From Opimibacter sp041746735 (GTDB lineage: Bacteria > Bacteroidota > Bacteroidia > Chitinophagales > Saprospiraceae), in assembly GCA_041746735.1 (NCBI GenBank), contig JBGTGP010000004.1, positions 1 to 64,000 of the forward strand: a stretch of DNA of 64,000 nucleotides, written 5' to 3'. The notes under the pieces are model-generated. The model did not search any database. It was given only the letters and a program-made list of their open reading frames with translations, and was not told the DNA's origin. The position numbers were made by a program, and so were the translations under genes. This document shows, in pieces, positions 1 through 8,398 of this stretch; positions within the stretch are counted from its first letter, which is position 1, and each line of letters begins with the position of its first letter.

Positions 1-140
1 CTTCTTTGGATCATGTAAAGCCCAGGCTATTAATCCCTACGAGTGGCTAAAAAATACCCTGGAGCGCATTCCGGAAACTAAACTGTCTGAGGTAGAGAGG
101 CTGCTGCCAGGATATAAGGTGTAGTTAGCCGGAGGGATAC
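1..140 (+). mobile_element. IS66-family insertion sequence, right end only
   Basis: The first roughly 140 bases are the 3' end of an IS66-type element: the tail of its transposase reads in from the window edge and stops at 122-124. A short non-coding end follows and runs into the interrupted DGQHR gene. The junction is placed at about 138-142, because the opposite-strand DGQHR reading frame loses family-like sequence there. The terminal inverted repeat and target duplication cannot be confirmed because the left end lies outside the window. Confidence 0.7.
2..124 (+). CDS. IS66 family transposase, C-terminal fragment
   Basis: The open frame beginning at base 2 encodes about 40 residues and ends at the tag at 122-124. 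It contains the stretch FFGSCKAQAINPYEWLKNTL followed by a leucine-rich tail ending in LLPGYKV. This matches the C-terminal segment typical of IS66 TnpC-like transposases, in which a Gly-Ser/Thr-Cys-Lys motif precedes NPYEWL. Only the C terminus is present, so activity cannot be judged. It runs opposite to the defence-like operon and is what interrupts it. Confidence 0.75.
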   Translation, partial: FFGSCKAQAINPYEWLKNTLERIPETKLSEVERLLPGYKV

Positions 141-315
141 CTTTAATGCTTAAATAGTTATTTGTAATACTACGCTGAATTAAATCTTTGAGGCTCTCTG
201 ATTTATGCAAGTTCTCATCGATTTTTGACACATAGACATTAACCTGATCAAAAGTCAATGTAGTCACATAGTAATCCCAATTCCCAATTTTTGCCCTAAG
301 AGCTGGTATTTTCAT
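37..315 (-). pseudogene. DGQHR-domain (DndB-like) protein, truncated by IS66
   Basis: The first 58 residues (142-315) look like the start of a DGQHR/DndB-family protein: MKIPALRAKIGNWDYYVTTL is followed by a helix around LKDLIQRSITNNYLSIK. DndB proteins bind phosphorothioate-modification loci and repress or modulate DNA sulfur modification. After residue 58 the frame reads into the IS66 end and stops at 37, so the 92-residue product is a stub; intact members usually exceed 300 residues and carry the DGQHR motif further in. Its ATG overlaps the stop of the upstream GIY-YIG gene (ATGA), so it belonged to the same operon. The rest of the gene may lie beyond the IS, outside the window. Family assignment rests on the N terminus only. 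Confidence 0.65.
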
Positions 316-842
316 AACTGAAATGCTTTAACAGCTGGTCGTATTTCCGAATCCGGGATTGCATCATTGAAGGGTAATAGCAACGAATTAATCAGTTTCT
401 TTTCATAATCAATAATGGTGGCATTTTCATCCAACAACATATAGCTGAGATACAAATCATTAGACCAGTATTTAAACATGGTGGTTATTTTCGGCCTTTC
501 ATCCTCCCTTGCATACTTTGTAAAATACTCCTTACACCTTTTTCTGATATTTTGACTTTCGGTCAGGAGAGCTCTTCCTATATAAGCAGGAAACTCCGTT
601 CGACCTTTGATCACTGGACTATTTATCGAAAACATGTATAAGCCACCCTTATCGTTTGGCAAATTATCAATAGCAGTACTAAAGCCTGTTCCATCTTCAT
701 TAAGGTATTTGATGGTAGTCCAGTTTTCAATATTCAAATCTAGAGCAGTTAAATCATACTTAACCCACAAAGCCTGATGCAATTTATAAGGAATAGTTTG
801 TAGCTTAATTTCCTCTCCTAATGAAAACGCACTATTGAGCAT
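312..842 (-). CDS. GIY-YIG nuclease-like protein
   Basis: A 176-residue protein with the parts of a GIY-YIG endonuclease core in order: GLY at residues 67-69, YIGR at 87-90, candidate catalytic arginines at 100 and 102, and a candidate metal-binding glutamate at 147 in YEKKLINSL, followed by N159. The roughly 60 residues before the core are unassigned and could bind DNA or a partner. GIY-YIG domains cut DNA in restriction enzymes, homing endonucleases and repair. It lies between an unknown 121-residue gene (9-nt gap) and the DGQHR stub (4-nt overlap), which suggests it is the effector nuclease of the operon (inference). Confidence 0.65.
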   Translation of the reverse strand: MLNSAFSLGEEIKLQTIPYKLHQALWVKYDLTALDLNIENWTTIKYLNEDGTGFSTAIDNLPNDKGGLYMFSINSPVIKGRTEFPAYIGRALLTESQNIRKRCKEYFTKYAREDERPKITTMFKYWSNDLYLSYMLLDENATIIDYEKKLINSLLLPFNDAIPDSEIRPAVKAFQL

Positions 843-851
843 AACTTACAT

Positions 852-1217
852 TTATTCTTCCAATACTCCCAACAAGTGTTCCATGCCGAAATTTAACAAA
901 AAATCACTATAATAGCTGTCAAACACATCCCGGATGTACTCGTCCACTGTCACGTCCTCCGTTTTACCATCCTTAACGATACTCAAAGAATAATTCCTCT
1001 TTTTCGTTATCATGTAAAGAAAAAGCGTGTGAAAAAAAACAGAGGCTAGATATTTCTTCTGTGATATCAGGATTTGATCTTCGGTCTTCAGTTTGGATCG
1101 GTGGTTCAAAAATACCCGGCTATCGAGATTGATATAAATGGTTTCGAGTTTGTCGCCTTCCCCTACAGGGTACATTACAGTATCATAATTCATTGGTATA
1201 CCCTGTTCCTCCAGCAT
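852..1217 (-). CDS. Conserved-looking hypothetical protein of defence operon
   Basis: A 121-residue acidic protein not recognised as any family. It starts only 3 nt after the stop of the GHKL ATPase gene and ends 9 nt before the GIY-YIG gene, so it is almost certainly cotranscribed. There is no signal peptide. The stretch ASVFFHTLFLYMI (residues about 59-71) is hydrophobic but short, and looks more like a buried helix than a membrane span. The C-terminal half is rich in Asp, Tyr and Phe. The first in-frame ATG was used; MNYDTV nine residues later is a possible alternative. It may be an adaptor or inhibitor for its neighbours, but nothing in the sequence proves this. Confidence 0.6.
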   Translation of the reverse strand: MLEEQGIPMNYDTVMYPVGEGDKLETIYINLDSRVFLNHRSKLKTEDQILISQKKYLASVFFHTLFLYMITKKRNYSLSIVKDGKTEDVTVDEYIRDVFDSYYSDFLLNFGMEHLLGVLEE

Positions 1218-1220
1218 TGG

Positions 1221-3248
1221 CTAATCCTTTTCAGACACTTTCTTCATATCTGGCAGTCCGATATTGTCATAAGAATCTTCCTCTTTCGGAGTCGGTTCTT
1301 TCGGTGATTCGGGATCGATTATTTTGACCAAGATGATCTCTTCTATTGGCTCTCCGACACCATTGAGTGAAACCTTTACTTCCACTTCATCACCTACTTG
1401 AAGCTCCTGAGTAGGGCTGAGAGTGATCTTGATGGTGCCATTATTTGGACTGCTGCGTACAATGTTTAGTAGACTTGATATGTCTTTTTCCTGTCCAGAC
1501 TGATTCCCGCCCTTAGCATCTGAACTCTTGATTTTTAGTAGCCCGAGTTGCAACTCTCCGGATTCCTCGACACGATCAAAGTAATCATTAGCTACATCTG
1601 TATCAAACTTGATAGTTTTCTCTCCATTAGCCGGAAGTGAAACTAAATTGAGGCCATCTTTCTTTTTATTCATACTAAACAAAGATGGAAAGCGCTTCGG
1701 AATGAAAGGCTTTTCATCTGTTCTATCCTTTGGGGCCTTTTGATTATGTTTTTTCTTGTCCTGCCGCTCCTCCAGTTTCAGGGTATTTTGAAGTAGCTTG
1801 AATAGCTCGCTGTCTTTCGGCAGATTCTTTGCGAATGATTTGAGTAATTCAGAAGTATCTTCACTTTCTAACCCGATTGACTCCTTGCGTTTACGATTGA
1901 TATCATCCAACTGACTTTTCCGCAGTCGCTTTCCAAGAAACTCACGTAGTAATGTGGCTTCATCACCCTTCTTTAAACGCTCCCTGTCCGACATAAATAA
2001 TTCTTCCCGGAAATCAGGGATCATTCCAGTGCACTCAACATGGATCAGAAGATAATCTTTCAATAGGTTAAACTTTAGTGTGCGAGTTATAAATTCAGAG
2101 GAATAGCTACCCTGGACCTGTCCATTTATTGAAAAGAGTACAGCCATATCATTCTTAAAGAATCGATCTCGTATGACACTCTTTGACTTCTTGACATCTC
2201 GACCTTCAAGCTTAGGTTTGAAAACGTAGCAGGTCACCTTAGCCTTTCCGAACAATTGGTCATCGTACTCTTCAGAGAAGAACGAATCCACATAATCATT
2301 TCTATCTGCTTCGAGTCTTCTTTTCAGACCGAATAAATCCAACTCCAACACCTTATTGTTTGGATATCGTTCTTTCTTGTCTACTGTTAGAATGGGCAAT
2401 ACTGGCTCAAAAAGAAATTCGTTTAGACTTTGATTCAATTCCTGAGCAAACCCAGAATATCCCGATGGAAACTGATAAGAATATAGCTTGATGACGGTTC
2501 CAGTATTGAATGATCGTTTGTGCAGTTTCAAATCCATATCTCCTGACTCGAAGGAAGGAATATTCCCACCAATTCTTAGGTATTCAAAATAACTATAACG
2601 TTTGGCATCTCCTGCATCTCCAATTTTTCTCTGTCGCACAAGTGTGAATCCAAATTTACCTAATTTGTCGAAGCGTCTTGAACCAATCAATTGGTACCGT
2701 TTTTTGCCACAGAAAACCAAAGCGCCACTTCCCCCCATGTTATATTTCCCTTGTACAAAATGAATATTGACTTTGTTTCCCTTTGCAAGAGATAAAAATG
2801 TTTTTTCGAAATCCTCTGGATGCTGTCCTTCGCCATTGTCATAAATAATCACAGAGGTATTCCTTGGTGGACCATCGGCTACAATTTGGATTTCTTCTGC
2901 CTGCTGCCTTCTGTAAGTTTGCAGATCCCAATGCTTATGGGCAGGAAAGAATTTAGCAATAGCTTCCTCCATTGTTCGTGGGGCGTCGGAAGACTGCGGA
3001 TTAATTTCTGCCTCCAGACATTTCTTCATTAGAATTGCGTCAATGGAATTGGTTACCTTTTCTACAAGAGCGGCTATCGGATTGGATTGCTGTCCGCGAA
3101 CAATACCAAACAAACGTTCGTCACCACCAAAAGGGTGCCAGTTATCATTATAAAAAAAATCTGGATGTTTCTTTATTATCTCATCCACTGCATCTTCAGT
3201 GGGAGCTGTATACAGCTCCTCAAATATTCGTTTGTATGTTGTACTCAT
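1221..3248 (-). CDS. GHKL (Hsp90/MutL-like) ATPase
   Basis: A 675-residue protein with a GHKL ATP-binding fold near the N terminus. The N-box is ALVEKVTNSIDAI (E63 likely catalytic, N67 for Mg), the G1 box is DNGEG at 137-141, and the G2 lid is QGKYNMGGSG at 166-175. Residues about 180-430 look like a transducer region, followed by a charged linker (about 480-540, rich in Lys and Asp) and a C-terminal beta-rich segment with a Ser/Gly-rich loop. Such ATPases act as ATP-driven clamps (MutL, Hsp90, topoisomerase VI) and recur in defence loci such as Mza-type systems. Its ATG overlaps the desulfurase stop (ATGA at 3245-3248), tying it to sulfur chemistry. It is probably cytoplasmic; the partner and target are unknown. 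Confidence 0.75.
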   Translation of the reverse strand: MSTTYKRIFEELYTAPTEDAVDEIIKKHPDFFYNDNWHPFGGDERLFGIVRGQQSNPIAALVEKVTNSIDAILMKKCLEAEINPQSSDAPRTMEEAIAKFFPAHKHWDLQTYRRQQAEEIQIVADGPPRNTSVIIYDNGEGQHPEDFEKTFLSLAKGNKVNIHFVQGKYNMGGSGALVFCGKKRYQLIGSRRFDKLGKFGFTLVRQRKIGDAGDAKRYSYFEYLRIGGNIPSFESGDMDLKLHKRSFNTGTVIKLYSYQFPSGYSGFAQELNQSLNEFLFEPVLPILTVDKKERYPNNKVLELDLFGLKRRLEADRNDYVDSFFSEEYDDQLFGKAKVTCYVFKPKLEGRDVKKSKSVIRDRFFKNDMAVLFSINGQVQGSYSSEFITRTLKFNLLKDYLLIHVECTGMIPDFREELFMSDRERLKKGDEATLLREFLGKRLRKSQLDDINRKRKESIGLESEDTSELLKSFAKNLPKDSELFKLLQNTLKLEERQDKKKHNQKAPKDRTDEKPFIPKRFPSLFSMNKKKDGLNLVSLPANGEKTIKFDTDVANDYFDRVEESGELQLGLLKIKSSDAKGGNQSGQEKDISSLLNIVRSSPNNGTIKITLSPTQELQVGDEVEVKVSLNGVGEPIEEIILVKIIDPESPKEPTPKEEDSYDNIGLPDMKKVSEKD

Positions 3249-4408
3249 GAAACTCCGTTTTTCTGAGATTTAGCTAATAGATTTGTAATGGCCTCCAACA
3301 CGAAAGAGATCTCCTCTAAAGTATTAAATCGTCCTAAACTAAAGCGGATGGAAGAAAACGCTTCCTCTCTGGTCAATCCCATAGCAGTAAGGACATGGGA
3401 TGGCTCCATTGAAGAGGATGAGCAAGCTGACCCACTTGAAACTGCTATATTTCTTAATCCCAGGATAATTGTATCAGCATCCATATCTTTAAAGCATATG
3501 TTGCTTACATTAAATAGACGTTTCTTAGAATTGCCGTTAAGAGTGGCAATTTTTAGCTTAAGGAGTTCGCCTTCAAGTATATCGCGGAGTTGCTTTACAA
3601 ATAATGCGTCTTCATTCATGCTTGAAATTGCTATTGATGCCGCCTCACCCATCCCCACAATTCCTGGCACATTTAGTGTCCCATTTCTAATTCCTTTCTC
3701 CTGACCGCCGCCATGGATCAACGCTTGTAAGTTAACTTTATTAGGACTATGTCGACGCACATATAATCCACCCACCCCTTTAGGACCATAAAATTTGTGA
3801 CCAGAAAAAGCCATCAAATCAATATCCATATCATCTACGGAAACAGGAATTTTACCAATAGCTTGTGTGCCATCAGTCATGAATAATGCGCCATGTGCAT
3901 GAGCGGCGCCTGCAATCTGCTTAATCGGCTGAATGACACCGGTTTCATTGTTAACCAGCATAACATTGACAATAAGCGTATCGCTTCGAAGAGCCGCCAT
4001 TAACAATTCAAGATCTACCAAACCATCTGACTGCACAGGAAGATACGTGACCTCAAATCCCTTTTGTTCAAGATGCCGGCAAGTATCCAACGTGGCGGGA
4101 TGCTCTGTCTGAAGTGTCACAATGTGTTTGCGCCTGTTTCCATATTCTTCGGCTACTCCCTTCAATGCAAGATTTATTGCTTCCGTTGCCCCTGAAGTAA
4201 AAACTACTTCATCCATCTTGCATTCTAAAAGCAGAGCCACTTGCGTTCTAGCCACCTTCACTGCTTCACTCACCCTTGATCCAAAAGCATGTATGCTAGA
4301 TGCATTAGCATAGCTTTCTGTCAAGAAAGGCATCATAGCTTGTAAGACACGAGGATCGATTCTAGTAGAGGCATTGTTGTCTAAATAAATGACCTGGTTG
4401 ATATCCAC
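3245..4408 (-). CDS. dndA: Cysteine desulfurase, DndA/IscS/NifS type
   Basis: A 387-residue class V aminotransferase-fold enzyme that takes sulfur from cysteine as an enzyme persulfide. PLP-binding lysine is K205 in FSGHKFYGPKG, the ring-stacking histidine is H103 in TEHPA, and the catalytic cysteine is C329 in SSGSACSSSS. Length is normal for the family. A housekeeping IscS would sit beside iscU or tRNA-thiolation genes. Here the gene heads an operon with a DGQHR gene and follows an XRE regulator, which is the arrangement of dndA in phosphorothioation loci. The symbol is therefore from context; sequence alone cannot separate DndA from IscS. The DndC/D/E modification genes are not in this window. 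Confidence 0.8.
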   Translation of the reverse strand: MDINQVIYLDNNASTRIDPRVLQAMMPFLTESYANASSIHAFGSRVSEAVKVARTQVALLLECKMDEVVFTSGATEAINLALKGVAEEYGNRRKHIVTLQTEHPATLDTCRHLEQKGFEVTYLPVQSDGLVDLELLMAALRSDTLIVNVMLVNNETGVIQPIKQIAGAAHAHGALFMTDGTQAIGKIPVSVDDMDIDLMAFSGHKFYGPKGVGGLYVRRHSPNKVNLQALIHGGGQEKGIRNGTLNVPGIVGMGEAASIAISSMNEDALFVKQLRDILEGELLKLKIATLNGNSKKRLFNVSNICFKDMDADTIILGLRNIAVSSGSACSSSSMEPSHVLTAMGLTREEAFSSIRFSLGRFNTLEEISFVLEAITNLLAKSQKNGVS

Positions 4409-4527
4409 TTTCTAATACTAATTATATTTTTGACAGGAGCTAGACTGGCTTAACCATGAGTACTGATGCTCGTATTCTTGGTTTTGAGTGTTCGTTGAGC
4501 GCATTTTGTAAACTTGATGTTGAGAAT

Positions 4528-4836
4528 TTAAAAATTTCTTTGAAATCGTCTTCTTATTAAAAAGCCGCCGGCAGCTTCCATCGCTTGAAAGGCAAATTCT
4601 TCATCCTTAACCACATCATACAATTGATCAGCCAGCCAAAGAATCAACAATTCATCTTTTTTAGCTTTAAGGGTATCAGCTAAAATGTTTAACTGTCGAC
4701 GTTTAAGCTGGTGCAGACCTTTCTTAATCTTACTTAGTTGAGCAGTGTCCATTTCCAGCAATGGTGCGACTTGACTCAGATACAAACGCAGTTTTTCAAG
4801 AAGTTTACGGATCTTTTCGTTGAATTGGCCTTTCAT
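4528..4836 (-). CDS. XRE-like helix-turn-helix regulator
   Basis: A 102-residue protein with an HTH resembling the Cro/XRE family: LYLSQVAPLLEMDTAQLSKI, then a basic stretch KKGLHQLKRRQL and LNILADTLKAKKDELL. This is the N-terminal half of many Bacteroidota regulators that precede restriction or Dnd loci. It ends 119 nt before the desulfurase start in the same orientation, so it is either the first gene of the operon or has its own transcript. A perfect inverted repeat lies 8-25 bases upstream of its ATG, suggesting self-repression. Its ligand is unknown. Confidence 0.7.
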   Translation of the reverse strand: MKGQFNEKIRKLLEKLRLYLSQVAPLLEMDTAQLSKIKKGLHQLKRRQLNILADTLKAKKDELLILWLADQLYDVVKDEEFAFQAMEAAGGFLIRRRFQRNF

Positions 4837-4843
4837 AGATTAA

Positions 4844-4861
4844 AATTTGACCGATCAAATT
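4844..4861 (-). promoter_or_regulatory. Inverted repeat, candidate operator of XRE regulator
   Basis: AATTTGA and TCAAATT form a perfect 7-base inverted repeat around a CCGA spacer. The repeat is 8 bases upstream of the regulator ATG on the minus strand. Its size and place fit an XRE dimer site that would block initiation, but binding is inferred. Confidence 0.45.
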
Positions 4862-5085
4862 ATGGCTAAAATAGCAAAACATCACCACAAACCGCCAGAT
4901 GGATTGACTAGGTTGACTCATAGCACAATGGCCCCAGAGCTCAGATCTATAAAACCAATTTGGTGGTAGTGGTGGAAAAGAGCTACAGACGGAAAACCAA
5001 ATTTTATCTTAGCGGCCCGATGATCCATACTTCCGACAGTAAATTATGAGTTATTCCATTCCAACGGACTCTCCCTCACGACTTA

Positions 5086-6879
5086 ATGACAACACCTGAT
5101 ATGACGTTTTTCAAATCCATCACCTTCCTGATCCTGTCCCTGCTGACCCTGACCACGGCGAGTGCCCAACAGATCAAAGCCGTACAGCAGATCGAAGGCA
5201 TACCGGAAAAGGTCCAGTACCGGGCCATTACCCATGATGCCTCCGGCAACCTCTATGTCGCCACCAGCGCAGATGTATTTCTGATTCCGTACAACAGTCA
5301 CCGCGCTCAACCCATGTCCGCCGGTGAAAATATCATGGATGTCGACTGGTCTGCTGATCACGGACTGATCCTGCTGGACAAAGACGGCACCATCCGGTTT
5401 ACCGCCACCGGCAAAACCCTCCATGTAGAATCCGGCAATGGCGCCACCTGCATGGACGTCACCAAATCCACGATCTGGGTCGGCACCGGCCACGGCGTAT
5501 ATACCCTGTCCATTCCACAGGAGAAGATCACCAAACATTACACCTCCGCAGATGGTGTGCTGGTCAGTAACGAAATCACTTTTATCCATACCGACCCCTA
5601 TCAGGTGAGGTGGATCGGATCCAAAGCCGGTGTGGTCCGGATCGATGGAAAGAAATGGAAACTCTATGAAGACAAGAAATCCGTACATGCCATCACCTCC
5701 ACCTCAGAAGGAGCCTGGATGGCCGCGTCCGACCAGATGTGGCTGGTAGACCGATTCAACCGTTGGTATCCGATCGATGCCTGGCGCGATCTGGTAAAAG
5801 GCCCTGTCAAAGCCCTCTCGTCCGACGCCAAAGGACTCATCTATATCGCCTCTGACATGCTGGTCAAATATGATCCCTACCAGGAAAAAATCCTGAGTAT
5901 GAACGAAGGGGGTGAGATGGATCAGACGATCCTCCTTTCGCAGGGCCCCGGCAAAAATGTCTGGATGGCCGGCCATAATGGTATCTCCCGGATCATCGAA
6001 GACACCACCCGTGTTCTCACTCCCGTAGTCAAAGGCGACGCGCTGGCCGCTGTGGTCGAAGTCCGGTCACTGCCCGTTTGTTCCGGTATGTCGACCGGCC
6101 ATCTCCTCGCCAAAGCCGCCGGAGGTACTCCACCCTACACCTACGCCTGGAGTGCCGCCACTGCCACCGGCCCGGAAGCCACCGGCCTGGCCCCGGGACT
6201 CTACCAGGTCACGATCACCGATCAGGCCGGAAAGTCCGTCCTCGCCAGCGCCATCATACCTGCCTCGCCCAGTCTGACGCTCACCGCTGTCGCAGATACC
6301 AAAAGCTCCGACAAGCTGGCCGAAGATGGCAGTTCCACCGCCACCGCCAAAGGTGGCGTACAACCCTACCAGTACCTGTGGAGCAATGGCGAGACGACCC
6401 CTAAGGCGGTCCGTCTCAACGAAGGCACTCACAATGTCAGAGTCGTGGATGCTCACGGCTGTATCACCACCCGCGCTGTATCTATCGAAGCCGATAAGGT
6501 GCTGAAGTCACTTGATATCACCAATCTCTCCCTGGGCCAGACCATCCGGGTCGACAAACTCTACTTCGATGCGGACAGTGCCACCATCCAGCCCGCTTCT
6601 CATGCGGTACTGGAAGAGATATTTACCTTCCTGGCCAGCCATCGCAATGTCATCATCGAGGTCGGAGGACATACCAACAGCCTGCCCGAAGATGAATACT
6701 GCGACCGCCTCTCTACCTCCAGGGCCCGCAATATTGCCGAGTATCTCTACCAGAAAGGCATCCCCGAGCAACAGATCTCCTTCAAAGGCTATGGCAAACG
6801 GCAACCCATCGCCACCAATGCTACCGTCGATGGCCGCCGCCGAAATCAACGCGTGGAAATCAAGATTGTCTCTCTGTAA
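5086..6879 (+). CDS. OmpA-family protein with beta-propeller and SprB-like repeats
   Basis: A 597-residue exported protein. After a signal peptide (TFLILSLLTLTTASAQ) comes a two-component-sensor-like propeller region (about 25-310) with motifs such as IWVGTGHGVYTL and VRWIGSKAGVVRIDGK. Two SprB/PKD-like modules follow (GGTPPYTYAWS and GGVQPYQYLWSNGE, about 330-470). The end is an OmpA peptidoglycan-binding domain (about 490-597) with FDADSATIQP, GHTN, LSTSRARNIAEYL and GRRRNQRVEI. It is probably anchored in the outer membrane or periplasm and bound to peptidoglycan. The ATG at 5101 is an equally good start. It stands alone, convergent with galM. No C-terminal T9SS domain is present. Confidence 0.85.
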   Translation: MTTPDMTFFKSITFLILSLLTLTTASAQQIKAVQQIEGIPEKVQYRAITHDASGNLYVATSADVFLIPYNSHRAQPMSAGENIMDVDWSADHGLILLDKDGTIRFTATGKTLHVESGNGATCMDVTKSTIWVGTGHGVYTLSIPQEKITKHYTSADGVLVSNEITFIHTDPYQVRWIGSKAGVVRIDGKKWKLYEDKKSVHAITSTSEGAWMAASDQMWLVDRFNRWYPIDAWRDLVKGPVKALSSDAKGLIYIASDMLVKYDPYQEKILSMNEGGEMDQTILLSQGPGKNVWMAGHNGISRIIEDTTRVLTPVVKGDALAAVVEVRSLPVCSGMSTGHLLAKAAGGTPPYTYAWSAATATGPEATGLAPGLYQVTITDQAGKSVLASAIIPASPSLTLTAVADTKSSDKLAEDGSSTATAKGGVQPYQYLWSNGETTPKAVRLNEGTHNVRVVDAHGCITTRAVSIEADKVLKSLDITNLSLGQTIRVDKLYFDADSATIQPASHAVLEEIFTFLASHRNVIIEVGGHTNSLPEDEYCDRLSTSRARNIAEYLYQKGIPEQQISFKGYGKRQPIATNATVDGRRRNQRVEIKIVSL

Positions 6880-6923
6880 GGCCCCTGATATACTATAGAG
6901 CAGTAGGACTCCTGAGCCTTGAC

Positions 6924-7970
6924 CTACCGGGTGCCAAAGGTGATCAGCGTCTGCACGTCATAGACCTCTCCCGGTCGGATCACCCTGAATGGAAAACCCG
7001 CATACTGCCCACCACCAGGAAAATGCTGGGTCTCGAAACAAATTCCGGCATACGGCGTATACCTGCGCCCTCCCCGTGCAGGACCTTCCAGACCATTTGC
7101 ACTGTAGATATGAATTCCATCAGCGGTGGTATGCACATCCATGCACCGCCCGGAAACCGGATCCAGCAGCGATGCGGCATGCCTCATCTCACCAGCCATC
7201 TCCGGCAAGACCCAGTAATGATCTATTCCTCCGGCGATCCGAAGTTGAGGATCATCCTGCAAGAGCGATACACCCAGTATCTGCGGTGACCGAAAATCAA
7301 AGGGTGTGTTATGCACCGCCTGTATTTCTCCAGTAGGAACTAGCGTTGACTCCACAGGCAAATAATGGTCACCGGATACCTGAAGGGCATGTTTCAGAAT
7401 GTGATCGTGTCCACCCGACAGATTAAAGTAACTGTGTTGCGTGAGGTTGACCGCTGTAGTCCGGTTTGCCGTAGCCTTGTAATGCAGCAGCAGTGCATGT
7501 TGATGAGTCAGAAAATAGCGCACATACAGATCCAGATCTCCGGGATATCCTTCCTCCCCATCCGGACTTCGGTAGTGAAAGTCAATCCCAACACCTGTGT
7601 CAGCTTCAAAAGTCCGGACCTGCCATATCCGTTTATCCAGACCGTTGTGGCCCCCATGCAGATGGTGTGGTGGCTGATTGACCGGCAGATCAGAATGCGT
7701 CCCGTCTACTATCAGATCACCATGCGGAATACGTCCGGCACAGCGGCCGATGATGCAGCCCATATAATGCGGACTCCTTAGATATCCTTCCAGACCATCA
7801 TACCCGAGCACTATTTCGCCCGGCGTGCCATGGCGGTCGGGTATCATGACCGAGGTCAGGGTACAGCCGTAGTCCAGTACCTGAAGACGGATACCACTGC
7901 GGTTGGACAGGGTATATTGCGTCACCTCTATTCCCTCGTCCGTCATCCCTATTACCTTGCTGTCGATCAC
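6924..7970 (-). CDS. galM: Galactose mutarotase (aldose 1-epimerase)
   Basis: A 348-residue enzyme that interconverts alpha and beta anomers of galactose and related sugars at the entry of the Leloir pathway. Family marks are YMGCIIGRCAGRI, HHLHGGHNGLDKRIW (catalytic His region), TQHSYFNLSGG (second His) and the C-terminal glutamate in GICFETQHFPGG. There is no signal peptide, so it is cytoplasmic. It is a single gene, convergent with the OmpA gene 44 nt away. galE is in the same window at 53347 but far away, so there is no gal operon here. Confidence 0.93.
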   Translation of the reverse strand: MIDSKVIGMTDEGIEVTQYTLSNRSGIRLQVLDYGCTLTSVMIPDRHGTPGEIVLGYDGLEGYLRSPHYMGCIIGRCAGRIPHGDLIVDGTHSDLPVNQPPHHLHGGHNGLDKRIWQVRTFEADTGVGIDFHYRSPDGEEGYPGDLDLYVRYFLTHQHALLLHYKATANRTTAVNLTQHSYFNLSGGHDHILKHALQVSGDHYLPVESTLVPTGEIQAVHNTPFDFRSPQILGVSLLQDDPQLRIAGGIDHYWVLPEMAGEMRHAASLLDPVSGRCMDVHTTADGIHIYSANGLEGPARGGRRYTPYAGICFETQHFPGGGQYAGFPFRVIRPGEVYDVQTLITFGTR

Positions 7971-8398
7971 GGTTTATTTTATTTTCATTTGGCGTTCACC
8001 TGGCAATTTTTTGAGGACACAAGTGTCCAAAATATTCTATTTCTAAATGATTGTCACTTTTTTTTCCGGAAAAAAAGTAACCAAAAAACCTCGTCGCTCC
8101 AAGAAACTCACCTTGGTCGCTATAGCTTTAGCGAAGGCGACCCGATTGCTGTCACGCTTGTAGGTGTTTCATATCCTGTTTCTTTCAGGAGATGTTGACC
8201 AGGGGAGTCTTGTCTTTGCATGAAACAGGGCGTCCGGGTGCTCGAACAGTTTGGAGCGACATGATTCTAACCTGATCGATTGGGGAATAGAATTGATTCG
8301 ACATGAAATAATTGTATAATCGCCGGGTAATCAAGGGAGTTTTTTTGTGAGTAAATTATTTTAAACAATGTGATTTGTGGAAGAGAGAAGCTTGTGGT
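7971..8398. other. Intergenic spacer with hairpins
   Basis: This 428-base gap holds no credible gene. It contains the short inverted repeat GGACAC-AA-GTGTCC at 8016-8029. It also holds a near-palindrome at 8051-8079 in which a T-run and an A-run flank CCGG, which could act as a two-way terminator for galM and its neighbour. The rest, including CTCACCTTGGTCGCTATAGC, shows no recognised structure. Confidence 0.5.

Noticed and set aside
6067..6456. Long frames on both strands inside the OmpA gene and similar frames in other GC-richer genes
   Set aside because: They are shadows of the real gene: no motifs, and codon-position pattern follows the OmpA frame.
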